Assembly (NCBI GenBank): GCA_018970165.1
Contig: JAGWWZ010000042.1
Coordinates: 1-34,028 of the forward strand
From: Planctomycetota bacterium
Lineage (GTDB): Bacteria > Planctomycetota > Planctomycetia > Pirellulales > Pirellulaceae
Direction: 5' to 3'
DNA length: 34,028 nt
The notes below the pieces were generated by a model that searched no databases, was not told the origin of the DNA, and worked only from the letters and a program-made list of their open reading frames with translations. Positions 18,600 to 26,897 of the stretch are shown here, piece by piece. The translations under genes were made by a program, and so were the position numbers. Positions within the stretch are counted from its first letter, which is position 1. Every line of letters begins with the position of its first letter.

Positions 18600-19469
18600 A
18601 TGAATCAGAAACCCAATGAGCGGGAGACGAGAAGCTTCAAGTCGCTGCCGTTATCAATTAGCCTGACCGATCCGGTAGGAAAATTGAGTTGGATTGGCAA
18701 ATCGTTGCTGTTTGCGGAGCTATCGCGTTTAGCCTACGGTAAGCCCGAGGAAGTCAGCGAGAATGTCTACGCCGCTGGAATTGATCAATGCGAGTTTCTT
18801 GCAGACGAGGGAGCGGAGGTTTACATCTTCGGGACACGCCACGATTGCATGGTGGTCGCACGCGGGACGGAGCCAACTCAGTGGAACGATATTTCCGCGG
18901 ATGCCAACGCTTGGACCATCGCGATCGAAGTAGGGCGGGTACATAGCGGTTTTAATAAGCATGTGGATGTACTTTGGCCGAAGATCGAGGCCATGTTACG
19001 AGAGAACCAACGCCCGGTCTGGTTCGCAGGACATTCGCTCGGTGGAGCGATGGCAACACTTTGCGCCGTGCGATGCCGCTTGTCGCAGATCCCCTCCGAA
19101 CCGCAGGCGATCTTTACCTACGGTTCACCACGTGTAGGCGATCGGAAGCTGGTAAACTTTCTGAAGATCCGACATTACCGCTGGGTGAACAACAACGACA
19201 TCGTCCCGCGCGTGCCGCCACGTTGGTTGGGTTATCGACACATGGGTCGGGAGATTTATCTCAACCGGCGTGGCAAGGTCAGCAGCTTGCCGATCTGGCT
19301 TCGCTGGCACGATGCATGGCGTGGTTTTCTGCACTCGCTCAGCAAATGGAAGATCGACCAATTTAGCGATCACTCGATGGTGGAGTACATCGGCCACATT
19401 GGAAAATACTTCGAGGCCGAAAAAGAGGGAAAGAGGATTCGGATGCCTAAATTTCGGTATTCGGATTGA
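18600..19469 (+). CDS. Lipase class 3 family protein
   Basis: A 289-residue alpha/beta hydrolase of the lipase class 3 family, which includes fungal triacylglycerol lipases. The nucleophile elbow GHSLGG gives Ser146, NNNDIVPRVPP gives Asp200, and DHSMVEYI gives His258, so the triad is complete. The oxyanion region FGTRHDCMVVARGT and the TYGSPRVGD motif also fit. No signal peptide is seen; the N-terminus is polar, so it may act inside the cell. The asparagine-synthetase-like gene starts 18 bases after the stop, suggesting one transcript. The 178 bases upstream carry no gene. Confidence 0.9.
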   Translation: MNQKPNERETRSFKSLPLSISLTDPVGKLSWIGKSLLFAELSRLAYGKPEEVSENVYAAGIDQCEFLADEGAEVYIFGTRHDCMVVARGTEPTQWNDISADANAWTIAIEVGRVHSGFNKHVDVLWPKIEAMLRENQRPVWFAGHSLGGAMATLCAVRCRLSQIPSEPQAIFTYGSPRVGDRKLVNFLKIRHYRWVNNNDIVPRVPPRWLGYRHMGREIYLNRRGKVSSLPIWLRWHDAWRGFLHSLSKWKIDQFSDHSMVEYIGHIGKYFEAEKEGKRIRMPKFRYSD

Positions 19470-19487
19470 TACTAGGAACGCACGAGC

Positions 19488-20843
19488 ATGAATAGTCCAG
19501 AGCCAGTGAACAACAACATGACTTATCAAACGATCGCGAAGATCGAGAATTTGATGGATCCGAGTGGGGACTTCCTTCTCAATATGTCTTTCGAGGAAGC
19601 CCAGGAACGGGTTCGAAGCGGGGATGGAGAGGCGGTTCGGGAAATCGATGGTCAATTTGCGATCTGTTGTCATGAGGGGCGCACAGTTCGGATGGCGCGA
19701 TCGATTGGTCGCCCGATGCGGTATTTCCTAGCAAAGCAGGCCGATGGCCCCTGCTTGCTCGTCGCGGAGACGATGGAGCAGATTCAACGCAGGCTCGAGC
19801 AACTCGGTTTGGGGGATCAATTCCACCCCTCTTATACGCGAATGGTTCCGGCCCACTATGTTGTCGAGATTGAGTTGGTGGGATGTCCGGACCCAAATCC
19901 TAAATACAACCGCTTTCTGAATCCAACGCGGAATCGACTCCCTGCGGATTTGGATGCCATCGGAAAAGCTTATATCGAACAGATCGTAACCGAATGCAAT
20001 CGGTGGCTTGCGACGTTGGATGACCGGGAGCCGATCGGTGTATTATTCTCCGGTGGTATCGATAGCGGTTCGATTCTGATCATTCTGAATTACTTGATTC
20101 TGGAACGAGGTCAGGCGCCGACGCGACTCAAAGCGTTCACCCTCGGGACTGATGACGATTCCCTGGATGCGTCGCAGGCGCATGCGTTTTTATCGGAGTG
20201 CGGTTTGACCCATTTATGGGAGTTCATGCGAGTCAGTCCGTCGGCCTTAGACTGGAGGCAAGCAGTCCGCTGGATCGAGGATTACAAGCCCCTGGACGTA
20301 CAAAGCGCCACCATGGCAATTGCCTTGTGCCAGGCGATTCGCAATGCCTATCCCTCTTGGAAGTTTCTTGTGGACGGTGATGGCGGTGACGAAAACTTGA
20401 AGGATTATCCGATCGAGGACAACCCGGAACTCACGATTCGCAGTGTACTCAATAACTTGATGCTCTATCACGAGGGTTGGGGCGTTCACGCGATCAAACA
20501 TTCATTGGTGTACTCCGGCGGGCAGAGTCGCGGGCACGTGCGGACCTGGGCTCCCGCGCATCGACTAGGATTCAGCGGATTCAGTCCAATGGCGCTCCCG
20601 AGTGTGATCGAAGTTTCGGAAGGGATTCCGTTCATCGAACTGACTCAGTGGGACCACGGCCGGCTCTATGAACTCAAGGGTGAGGTCGTGCGTCGGGGGA
20701 TCAAGCAAGTGACCGGCGTTGAAATGCCTGTGTATCCCAAGCGTCGATTTCAGAGAGGGGCGATTTCCGAACCGCTCTTTGCTAAATTATTTCCAAAGGA
20801 AGAGCGAGAATATCGCGATGCATTCCTAAGCCAATTTTCCTGA
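19488..20843 (+). CDS. Asparagine synthetase-like ATP-dependent amide ligase lacking the glutaminase cysteine
   Basis: A 451-residue protein with the architecture of class B asparagine synthetase, but the N-terminal domain is degenerate. There is no Cys at position 2 and the first part of the Ntn glutaminase is missing. What remains (REIDGQFAICCH, RMARSIGRPMRYFLA, LLVAETMEQI) resembles the second half of the domain. The C-terminal synthetase domain keeps the PP-loop SGGIDS at 188-193 and a DGDGGDE motif at 296-302, so it should still adenylate a carboxylate. Such a split is known in beta-lactam synthetase and related peptide cyclases, which form amide bonds without glutamine. It follows the lipase gene by 18 bases. 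Function unknown; an ammonia-dependent or intramolecular amidation is possible. Confidence 0.8.
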   Translation: MNSPEPVNNNMTYQTIAKIENLMDPSGDFLLNMSFEEAQERVRSGDGEAVREIDGQFAICCHEGRTVRMARSIGRPMRYFLAKQADGPCLLVAETMEQIQRRLEQLGLGDQFHPSYTRMVPAHYVVEIELVGCPDPNPKYNRFLNPTRNRLPADLDAIGKAYIEQIVTECNRWLATLDDREPIGVLFSGGIDSGSILIILNYLILERGQAPTRLKAFTLGTDDDSLDASQAHAFLSECGLTHLWEFMRVSPSALDWRQAVRWIEDYKPLDVQSATMAIALCQAIRNAYPSWKFLVDGDGGDENLKDYPIEDNPELTIRSVLNNLMLYHEGWGVHAIKHSLVYSGGQSRGHVRTWAPAHRLGFSGFSPMALPSVIEVSEGIPFIELTQWDHGRLYELKGEVVRRGIKQVTGVEMPVYPKRRFQRGAISEPLFAKLFPKEEREYRDAFLSQFS

Positions 20844-20879
20844 TATCCTTTTCTTTCCTGTCAATTGGACACCAACCCT

Positions 20880-21950
20880 ATGTTGCGACGCACATTCGTT
20901 ATCAGTGGTTTGAGTATTTCTGCTGTTTTGAGCACCATGACGATAGGTTCGTCGCACCTTTGGGCGGGAGACACATTCACCTCGCCCGAAACGGCTGGAC
21001 TCATTTACGAGTTGCAAGGTGAGTACCTGGGGGTTCTCGAGTCGACAGGAAGCGAACTCGCAAGTGGGACTTGGGGAGCGCAGGTGATTGCAAAGAACAT
21101 GGAGGAACTGCAAGTACACTTGCTCCAAGGAGGATTGCCGGGAGATGGCTTCGGAGAACGAACGCCAACCAAGAAATGCTCTGCTAAGGTATCTGGCAAG
21201 ATAGCTCAGGGGGGTGGCGAGGGCTTTAGTGTGGAGGTGCGAGGAAGCGAACTTGCCGTCTTGGATTCGAAGTCCAAGAAGTTGGGGACTCTGTCAAAGC
21301 TTCGGCGCGAAAGCAAGACCCTAGGGATGGAACCGCCGAAAGACGCGATCATTCTTTTTGATGGTAGCAATGCCGACCATTTCCAGAACGGGAAGATGAT
21401 CGAGGATAAGTACCTTGGAGTCGGATGCACGAGCCGAGAAACCTTCCAAAGCCACCGATTGCATCTCGAGTTTCGGACTCCGTTTCAGCCCTCCGATTCA
21501 GGTCAAGGACGCGGCAATAGCGGCGTGTACGTCCAAGGGCGTTATGAATTGCAAGTGCTGGATTCGTTTGGGCTGACAGGTGAAAACAATGAATGTGGTG
21601 GTATCTATCAGATCGCTCAACCACGATTGAACATGTGTTACCCACCGCTTTCGTGGCAGACCTACGACATTGATTTCTCTGCACCAGAGTTCGATGGCGA
21701 AGGCAAGAAGATCAAGAATGCTCGCATAACCATTAAGCACAATGGTGTTTTGATTCACGATGATTTGGAATTACCGCGTGGCACTCCTGGAGGGGTTTCC
21801 GACGAATCCAAGGAGCCGGGACCGTTGTTTCTCCAAGATCACAGTAATCCAGTGGTTTTCCGAAATATATGGGTCTCTGCCACCTCTCAGCAGGCGGTAA
21901 GCCAGCAAAACAAGAAGCCGAGCCCCGTACAGAACCAGATCACAGAGTAA
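20880..21950 (+). CDS. Secreted DUF1080 (3-keto-disaccharide hydrolase-type) protein with N-terminal extra domain
   Basis: A 356-residue exported protein. After a signal peptide (RRTFVISGLSISAVLSTM) comes an N-terminal domain of about 140 residues with SGTWGAQVIAKNMEELQVHLLQGGLPGDGF, which I recall from other planctomycete DUF1080 proteins. The C-terminal DUF1080 domain begins at AIILFDGSNADHF and includes HLEFRTPF, GRGNSGVYVQGRYELQVLDSFG, YDIDFSAP and RITIKHNGVLIHDD. DUF1080 has a concanavalin-like fold, and some members hydrolyse 3-keto-glycosides. The ATG at 20880 is chosen over the TTG at 20865. It is on the same strand as the Gfo/Idh oxidoreductase, two genes upstream. Confidence 0.9.
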   Translation: MLRRTFVISGLSISAVLSTMTIGSSHLWAGDTFTSPETAGLIYELQGEYLGVLESTGSELASGTWGAQVIAKNMEELQVHLLQGGLPGDGFGERTPTKKCSAKVSGKIAQGGGEGFSVEVRGSELAVLDSKSKKLGTLSKLRRESKTLGMEPPKDAIILFDGSNADHFQNGKMIEDKYLGVGCTSRETFQSHRLHLEFRTPFQPSDSGQGRGNSGVYVQGRYELQVLDSFGLTGENNECGGIYQIAQPRLNMCYPPLSWQTYDIDFSAPEFDGEGKKIKNARITIKHNGVLIHDDLELPRGTPGGVSDESKEPGPLFLQDHSNPVVFRNIWVSATSQQAVSQQNKKPSPVQNQITE

Positions 21951-22039
21951 ACATTTCCCGTCTTGCTCTCCGCGATTCCGATTCGCTAATACTCTCTGCC
22001 AAGAAGATATTTGCAGAAAGTAAACGGGGAGAACGACTG

Positions 22040-23344
22040 ATGGCTTGTTCGCGAAACTTCGAATCGGTTTTCTCTTTGATTCTGCTGATTGCGTTGTTCG
22101 CGTTCGGCTCAGAGGTAGCTGACGCTCAGGATTCATCTCCAGCCAGTGTGCCACCTGTTCCGAATCTCGAGAACTTGCGTTCCGCTGGTCAACTCTCGCC
22201 TACTGCATCGGCAACGCTCGGTCCATCATCAAGCGGGCAACCGGCAGACACACAGTTAGGTACTGGTCTTGCAAGAACCCAGCGGCAAGACCGGATGGAA
22301 TTGCCGACCACCAGCGGTCAGTATTGGGTCGAGTATGACATACGTCCATATACTCAAAACTTGAAGAATGTGGATCGGCCGCAACAAGCCATCATTGATT
22401 GGATCATTCGCGAAACGGGTAGCGAAGTTTGGTTTCAGGAACCGGTCGGGGTTTTGACCGCCGATCGCTCCACATTGCGAGTGTATCACACGGCAGGAAT
22501 GCATCAGTTGGTAGCACAGATCTACGAACGTTTTGTAAATGGCAACCAAGAGCCACAGGTTTTCTCCCTGCGATTAATCTCGATTGGCAATCCAACATGG
22601 CGAGGTAAGGCGTTGCCATTGATGCGATCGGTGGAAGCACAAACACCTGGGCTGCAGGCTTGGGTCATGTCGAAAGAGAACGCAGCAATTTTTGGTGCGC
22701 AGCTTCGTCAGCGACCCGATGTGAGGGAACTTCAGGCGGTGGATGTTGTTACGGTACAGGGTCAATCTCAGAAAGTGGATCAACTGCGTTCCCGGAGCTA
22801 TCTCAAGGAGTACGCTCCGAACACAGCCAGTCCATGGCCACCCGTGACACCCAAGTACGAGGAAATCCAGGAGGGCTATCGCATGATGTTCAGTCCGCTA
22901 GTGAGTCTCGACGGAAGAAGCTTGGATGCGATGCTCAAGTGCGATATCGACCAAGTCGAGCGGTTTATCCCGGTACCAATCGATTCTCCCACGCAGGGAG
23001 TCAATCTGCAGATTGAGATCCCGCAACTTGTGTCCTGGCGATTGCAAGAGCGATTTCGGTGGCCAACGGACCAGGTCTTAGTTCTGTCTTGCGGAGTTGT
23101 TGCAACCCCCGCAAGCACCGTACAAAATACTTTGCTTGGTGGTGGGGGCCCGAACGTCCTCGGCATGAATCGGATTCTCCCGACCTCCATGGTTGGTCAG
23201 CGGAGCGACGCGTTGTTGTTAGTGGAATACAAGGGCTCGGGATCGAATCAACTGCTACCATCGGCCGGGGCTAAGACAGCAACAAATGTCGGAGGTACCG
23301 TTCCTGGCAATGGAGTCCAGGGCGTTTCGCGAGGTCGCTACTAA
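22040..23344 (+). CDS. Secreted protein with secretin-like C-terminal region, function unknown
   Basis: A 434-residue protein that I recognise only as a planctomycete-type secreted protein. A signal peptide (SVFSLILLIALFAFGSEVADA) is followed by a Ser/Pro/Ala-rich linker. A segment from about residue 80 (YWVEYDIRPYTQNLKN) to about 170 reads like a secretin N-domain. In the C-terminal half, GYRMMFSPLVSLDGRSLDAMLKCDIDQVE and a later QVLVLSCGVV echo the secretin-family pattern, but with no clear pore-forming hairpins. It could be a degenerate secretin-like envelope protein. The frame is open to 21869, but GGGGAGAACG before the ATG at 22040 and the signal peptide settle the start. Confidence 0.7.
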   Translation: MACSRNFESVFSLILLIALFAFGSEVADAQDSSPASVPPVPNLENLRSAGQLSPTASATLGPSSSGQPADTQLGTGLARTQRQDRMELPTTSGQYWVEYDIRPYTQNLKNVDRPQQAIIDWIIRETGSEVWFQEPVGVLTADRSTLRVYHTAGMHQLVAQIYERFVNGNQEPQVFSLRLISIGNPTWRGKALPLMRSVEAQTPGLQAWVMSKENAAIFGAQLRQRPDVRELQAVDVVTVQGQSQKVDQLRSRSYLKEYAPNTASPWPPVTPKYEEIQEGYRMMFSPLVSLDGRSLDAMLKCDIDQVERFIPVPIDSPTQGVNLQIEIPQLVSWRLQERFRWPTDQVLVLSCGVVATPASTVQNTLLGGGGPNVLGMNRILPTSMVGQRSDALLLVEYKGSGSNQLLPSAGAKTATNVGGTVPGNGVQGVSRGRY

Positions 23345-23382
23345 AGTCGATTCTGTGTGACGATTTCGTCCGGGTTATTTCC

Positions 23383-24795
23383 TTGAGTGACTCCGTTCTA
23401 CCACCGCATGATGAGATGAAGCCTTCAACTGGTGGTTTCATCTCTCGCGGAAACGGATTTGCGATTCAGATCTTCGGTTGCTTTCTTGTGTTCGTGATCT
23501 TGGCGGTTTGGCATTTTTATCATGGAGCAACCGGTCCAAACTGGTATCGTCCGCCCCTCGCGCATGGAGATGGTCCGGACTATGAATCGATCGCGTACAG
23601 TCTTTCTCAATGGAACGGTTTTCAGTTTGCCTGGCAATCAGAGTCATGGCAGAAACCGTATCGAGAGGATGTAGAAGCTGCCACATATTCCCAGTTAGAT
23701 CGTGTGGACTGGCCAGGTCCAACTACATCGAGGCCGCCACTTTACCCTGCGTTGATTGCGCTCGTTTACCAACTGGTGCCTCGGGGGCCGATCGGTTTCT
23801 CCGTGGTACGGAGTCTTTCGATCCTGTGCACGGCCCTGGCGGGTACCCTTGCGGTTTGCTTGGCCCTTGATGTTGCGAAAAGGATGTTCCCCTCACGTTG
23901 GTTAGCATCGGTGGCTGCACTCAGCACCCTGTCGCTGGCGATGTTGGATCGAACCATACGAAGTTACTCCGTCGATTTTCTCACTGAGCCGTTGGCGATG
24001 CTTCTGTGCACAGTACTTATGTGGAGTGGACTGAAATGGCAGGCGGGGCATCGACAGCATCGGTGGTTTGTTTGCGTGGTCCTTTCGTTAGCAGCATTGA
24101 TCCTGACTCGGTCGATGATGTTTTTTTGGTTGCCCGGGATGGCAATCATTATCGGCTTAACGGCAGAGCGATATCGTGTTCGTTGGGGGCTACTCTTGTT
24201 GGTTTGTGTATCTGTTTGTTTATCGCCTTGGTGGATTCGTAATTGCATCGTGATGAAGAGGATAATGCCTCTTGGTGGTCAGGGTGCGGCCAGTCTCAGT
24301 GGCGGTTATTGCGATGAGTCGCTCGCCGATCATGGGAACTGGCACGGCCGTGTGGAAAATGAATTGCAGCGAGAGATCGACTCGATCCCTGAGTCGCGGG
24401 GTTGGACGCAAGCTCAACGGGAAGTTGTCCTGGCAGATATGGCGATGGAACGAACAAAGTCATGGATCACCGATCATAAGCGTGATATTCCCGCGTTGAT
24501 GGCTATGCGTGTAGCGACGCATTGGGGACCCTTCACGGGGACGAGCCTTCTGTGGAAACTAGGAATCGTAGCGGGATGGTTCGCATTGGTACTGTTACGA
24601 CGTCGAGAGTGGATTTGGATTTCGGGTCTACCTTTGATCAGTACGCTCGCAGTAGCGGTCCTTTACGAGACGGGGGGCAGGTTTCTGGTGCCGTTGTATG
24701 CGATCCTTTACATGACGGCGGGGCTGGGAATCGCCTTCGTGATTAGCTTGTTTTTCCGGAGCCCGGTCTCATTGTGCCGAAAAAACGGATCATAG
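23383..24795 (+). CDS. GT-C fold membrane glycosyltransferase (GT39/ArnT/PMT-like)
   Basis: A 470-residue integral membrane protein with about ten hydrophobic segments. The first periplasmic loop contains HGDGPDYESIAYSL, the usual place for the acidic catalytic residues of GT-C enzymes, and is followed by TSRPPLYPALIALVYQL, a typical signature of the PMT_2/ArnT group. Later LTRSMMFFWLPGM, PWWIRNCIV and GGRFLVPLYAILYMTAGLG also fit. Such enzymes transfer sugars from polyprenyl-phosphate carriers to lipids or proteins. The start is uncertain: TTG at 23383 or ATG at 23416; neither has a strong ribosome binding site. It is followed by an acyltransferase-like gene on the same strand. Confidence 0.85.
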   Translation: MSDSVLPPHDEMKPSTGGFISRGNGFAIQIFGCFLVFVILAVWHFYHGATGPNWYRPPLAHGDGPDYESIAYSLSQWNGFQFAWQSESWQKPYREDVEAATYSQLDRVDWPGPTTSRPPLYPALIALVYQLVPRGPIGFSVVRSLSILCTALAGTLAVCLALDVAKRMFPSRWLASVAALSTLSLAMLDRTIRSYSVDFLTEPLAMLLCTVLMWSGLKWQAGHRQHRWFVCVVLSLAALILTRSMMFFWLPGMAIIIGLTAERYRVRWGLLLLVCVSVCLSPWWIRNCIVMKRIMPLGGQGAASLSGGYCDESLADHGNWHGRVENELQREIDSIPESRGWTQAQREVVLADMAMERTKSWITDHKRDIPALMAMRVATHWGPFTGTSLLWKLGIVAGWFALVLLRRREWIWISGLPLISTLAVAVLYETGGRFLVPLYAILYMTAGLGIAFVISLFFRSPVSLCRKNGS

Positions 24796-24910
24796 CGGTA
24801 CCAAGGCTCGCGCTTTGGAGATTACCACTCGCTTTCGAGATCCAGTTGTTTTGCGAGACCTACGATTATCATGTCTTGATGAAGTGTTCCGTCTTACAAT
24901 CGACAACGTT

Positions 24911-26029
24911 ATGGGCCAAGTTCGTATCCTCACTCGTCTTGAAGAACTCGAAGCAATCGCTTCCGATTGGAGGTTGCTTAGCTCTCACAAACGGACACGA
25001 TCATGGGAGTTTCAGCGATGTTGGCTCGAACACTTCCCCTGCCGCGACTCGCTGCGAATTTTGGTTTCCGAGAGCAATGGTCGCGTCGATGGGATTCTCC
25101 CGTTGGTCGAGGAGCGACGGCTTTGGACGGGGCGAACTCTGGTGAATGTGGGGAGTGGCAAGGCCTGTTTAGATGATCTAGGACTTATTGCGGATCCGAG
25201 CAACCTAGTGGATATTGCGAAAGGATTCGTAGACTTTTTACTGCGCACACCCGATTTGCATTGGGATTATCTGCTTTTGGAAGGGATTCGGACCGAGGAT
25301 CCTGGCATGCGGGCGTTCGCGGAGGAGTTTACGCGCAACCATGCAAATGCCGTAGAGCGCCGTTCGGACCATAGTTGCTGGGCGATCGACTTACATCCTG
25401 ATCAAGACGGCAATCATTCTTGGTCCAAACGACTTCGCAGCTTAATGCGCAAGGCACGAGAGGAACATAAGCGGGGTGAACTCGAATTTCATATTGCGTC
25501 TAATGTCCACGATGCCCTCACTGATTTGGATGTGATGGAATCTATTCATCAAGCCAGGTGGCAGGGGCGTGGCATCCATGGCTGTTTCTCCAGCGAACCC
25601 TTTGCGAACTTTACAAAGGGTTTGTTGAAGGAAACATTCGAGGCGGGAGCAACATTCATGGCCATATTGAGATGGAAAGGGAAGCCGGCGGCGGGCGCGA
25701 TTTGCTTCCGTGATACGGAAACGTTGTACGTATACCTGGCATCCATGTCACCCGATTTTCCAAAGGAAAAGCCCGGTTGGAAGCTCAACGGATATCTTGC
25801 CGACTACGCGCTGCGGCAGGGCTGCAAGCGACTGGACTTGATGCGTGGAGATGAGGAGTACAAACAGCGAATGGGTGCGATTCCTTACGAGCAAGAGAAA
25901 TGGATGATCGCCTCTCCCAGATTTTGGGGGCGTTTGCACCGAACTTTGTATCGTACAGCTCGTGAGATCAAGCATTTCATGAGCATGCCAGCTGCAACGC
26001 TGCCAACTCCCGAAGCTGCGATAAATTAG
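24911..26029 (+). CDS. FemAB/BioF2-like GNAT acyltransferase domain protein (CelD/BcsL type)
   Basis: A 372-residue protein of the BioF2-like (Acetyltransf_6) group, within the FemAB/GNAT superfamily. The N-terminus MGQVRILTRLEELEAIASDWRLL has the usual 'leeL..l..eW..L' pattern. The C-terminal acyltransferase half includes LRSLMRKAREEHKRGELEFHIA, WKGKPAAGAICFRDTETLYVYLA, YALRQGCKRLDLMRGDEEYKQRMGA. Members transfer acyl or aminoacyl groups in polysaccharide or cell-wall synthesis, often in exopolysaccharide clusters. The frame opens at a TTG at 24815, but the ATG at 24911 gives the family's normal N-terminus. It sits between a membrane glycosyltransferase and a GT2-like gene, supporting a cell-envelope role. 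Confidence 0.85.
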   Translation: MGQVRILTRLEELEAIASDWRLLSSHKRTRSWEFQRCWLEHFPCRDSLRILVSESNGRVDGILPLVEERRLWTGRTLVNVGSGKACLDDLGLIADPSNLVDIAKGFVDFLLRTPDLHWDYLLLEGIRTEDPGMRAFAEEFTRNHANAVERRSDHSCWAIDLHPDQDGNHSWSKRLRSLMRKAREEHKRGELEFHIASNVHDALTDLDVMESIHQARWQGRGIHGCFSSEPFANFTKGLLKETFEAGATFMAILRWKGKPAAGAICFRDTETLYVYLASMSPDFPKEKPGWKLNGYLADYALRQGCKRLDLMRGDEEYKQRMGAIPYEQEKWMIASPRFWGRLHRTLYRTAREIKHFMSMPAATLPTPEAAIN

Positions 26030-26056
26030 ATTGAGCGTCTTTGCGGAATTCGACGC

Positions 26057-26662
26057 CTAGGATTTCGCCCGTTGCGGATCTTCTCGCAGCAATTTGGGGC
26101 TAGCGAATCGTCGGTGAGATTGGTGGCTGATGTCGATTGAGTCGTTTGCTTCGGGAGCGAACTGCTGAATCCCGGAACGTTTGAGCATATGCAGGCCGTT
26201 CCAAGTCGAGGGAGGAGATGTCGACTGCTTCAGGAGTCGACCGCTCCAATCTCTCAATCGATTGACAAATCCTGTGTCCACTCGACGCACTTGGGTCGAC
26301 GCTCGCGCAACCACCAATTGCTCGTCTCTTCTAAGTCGCCACAACTGTACGAGTTCGTCGAAATCAACCGGCTCGTAGGACGGATGGAGGAAGATAAAGT
26401 CCCCTTTCGCTCGATGGAGAGCTTGTTCTGCGGCCTGTGATGCTCCGAGAATCTGACGGTTGCGCATCACCTCGATCTGCGGATATTTGCGTCTCAAATC
26501 GTCCAGAACCTCGGGGGTCGCATCCGACGAGCAGTCGTCGACAAGAATCAACTGGATATTGCGGCACAATTCGCTCACCAACTCAAGAAGCGACTCGGCA
26601 CGGGCCTGGACCGTCGACTGGCGATCGCGTACTGGCACGATAATGCTTAACGATTCCTGCAT
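26057..26662 (-). CDS. Glycosyltransferase family 2-like protein without a clear DXD motif
   Basis: A 201-residue protein with a GT-A fold start: LSIIVPVRDRQSTV, then LILVDDCSSDATPEVLDDL, then GASQAAEQALHRAKGDFIFL. At the place where GT2 enzymes have a D-x-D metal-binding motif, this protein has LHPSYEPVDFDEL, with no DXD. The C-terminal part is also shorter than usual for GT2 enzymes. It may be a degenerate or non-catalytic relative, or one that uses other residues. The ATG at 26662 is preferred to the one at 26695 because it has AGG about eleven bases upstream and gives the usual N-terminus. It is on the opposite strand to its envelope-glycan neighbours, and divergent from the WcaJ-type gene. 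Confidence 0.8.
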   Translation of the reverse strand: MQESLSIIVPVRDRQSTVQARAESLLELVSELCRNIQLILVDDCSSDATPEVLDDLRRKYPQIEVMRNRQILGASQAAEQALHRAKGDFIFLHPSYEPVDFDELVQLWRLRRDEQLVVARASTQVRRVDTGFVNRLRDWSGRLLKQSTSPPSTWNGLHMLKRSGIQQFAPEANDSIDISHQSHRRFASPKLLREDPQRAKS

Positions 26663-26897
26663 GGAATACCTGGTATCAAGAGGCTGGAGCGGCATGTTCG
26701 GGTGTCATCGGCAGTGTGACCAGGGACGGATAAAAAGTGAATGGAGATTTCCGATTGAAGCGACCGTATCGAACACTCCGACTCAAATCACGGCAGCTTT
26801 CTCGATTTCCCTGTACGGTCATGAGACCGACAACAGCCATGTCCTACCCTTCCGCAGGGTGTATGTGCACAACTTTTGCTCCCGTTTCCACAAAACC

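Noticed and set aside
26460-26897. In-frame upstream extension of the WcaJ-type gene
   Set aside because: It overlaps the GT2-like gene on the other strand and adds no family sequence; the normal N-terminus starts at 26898.
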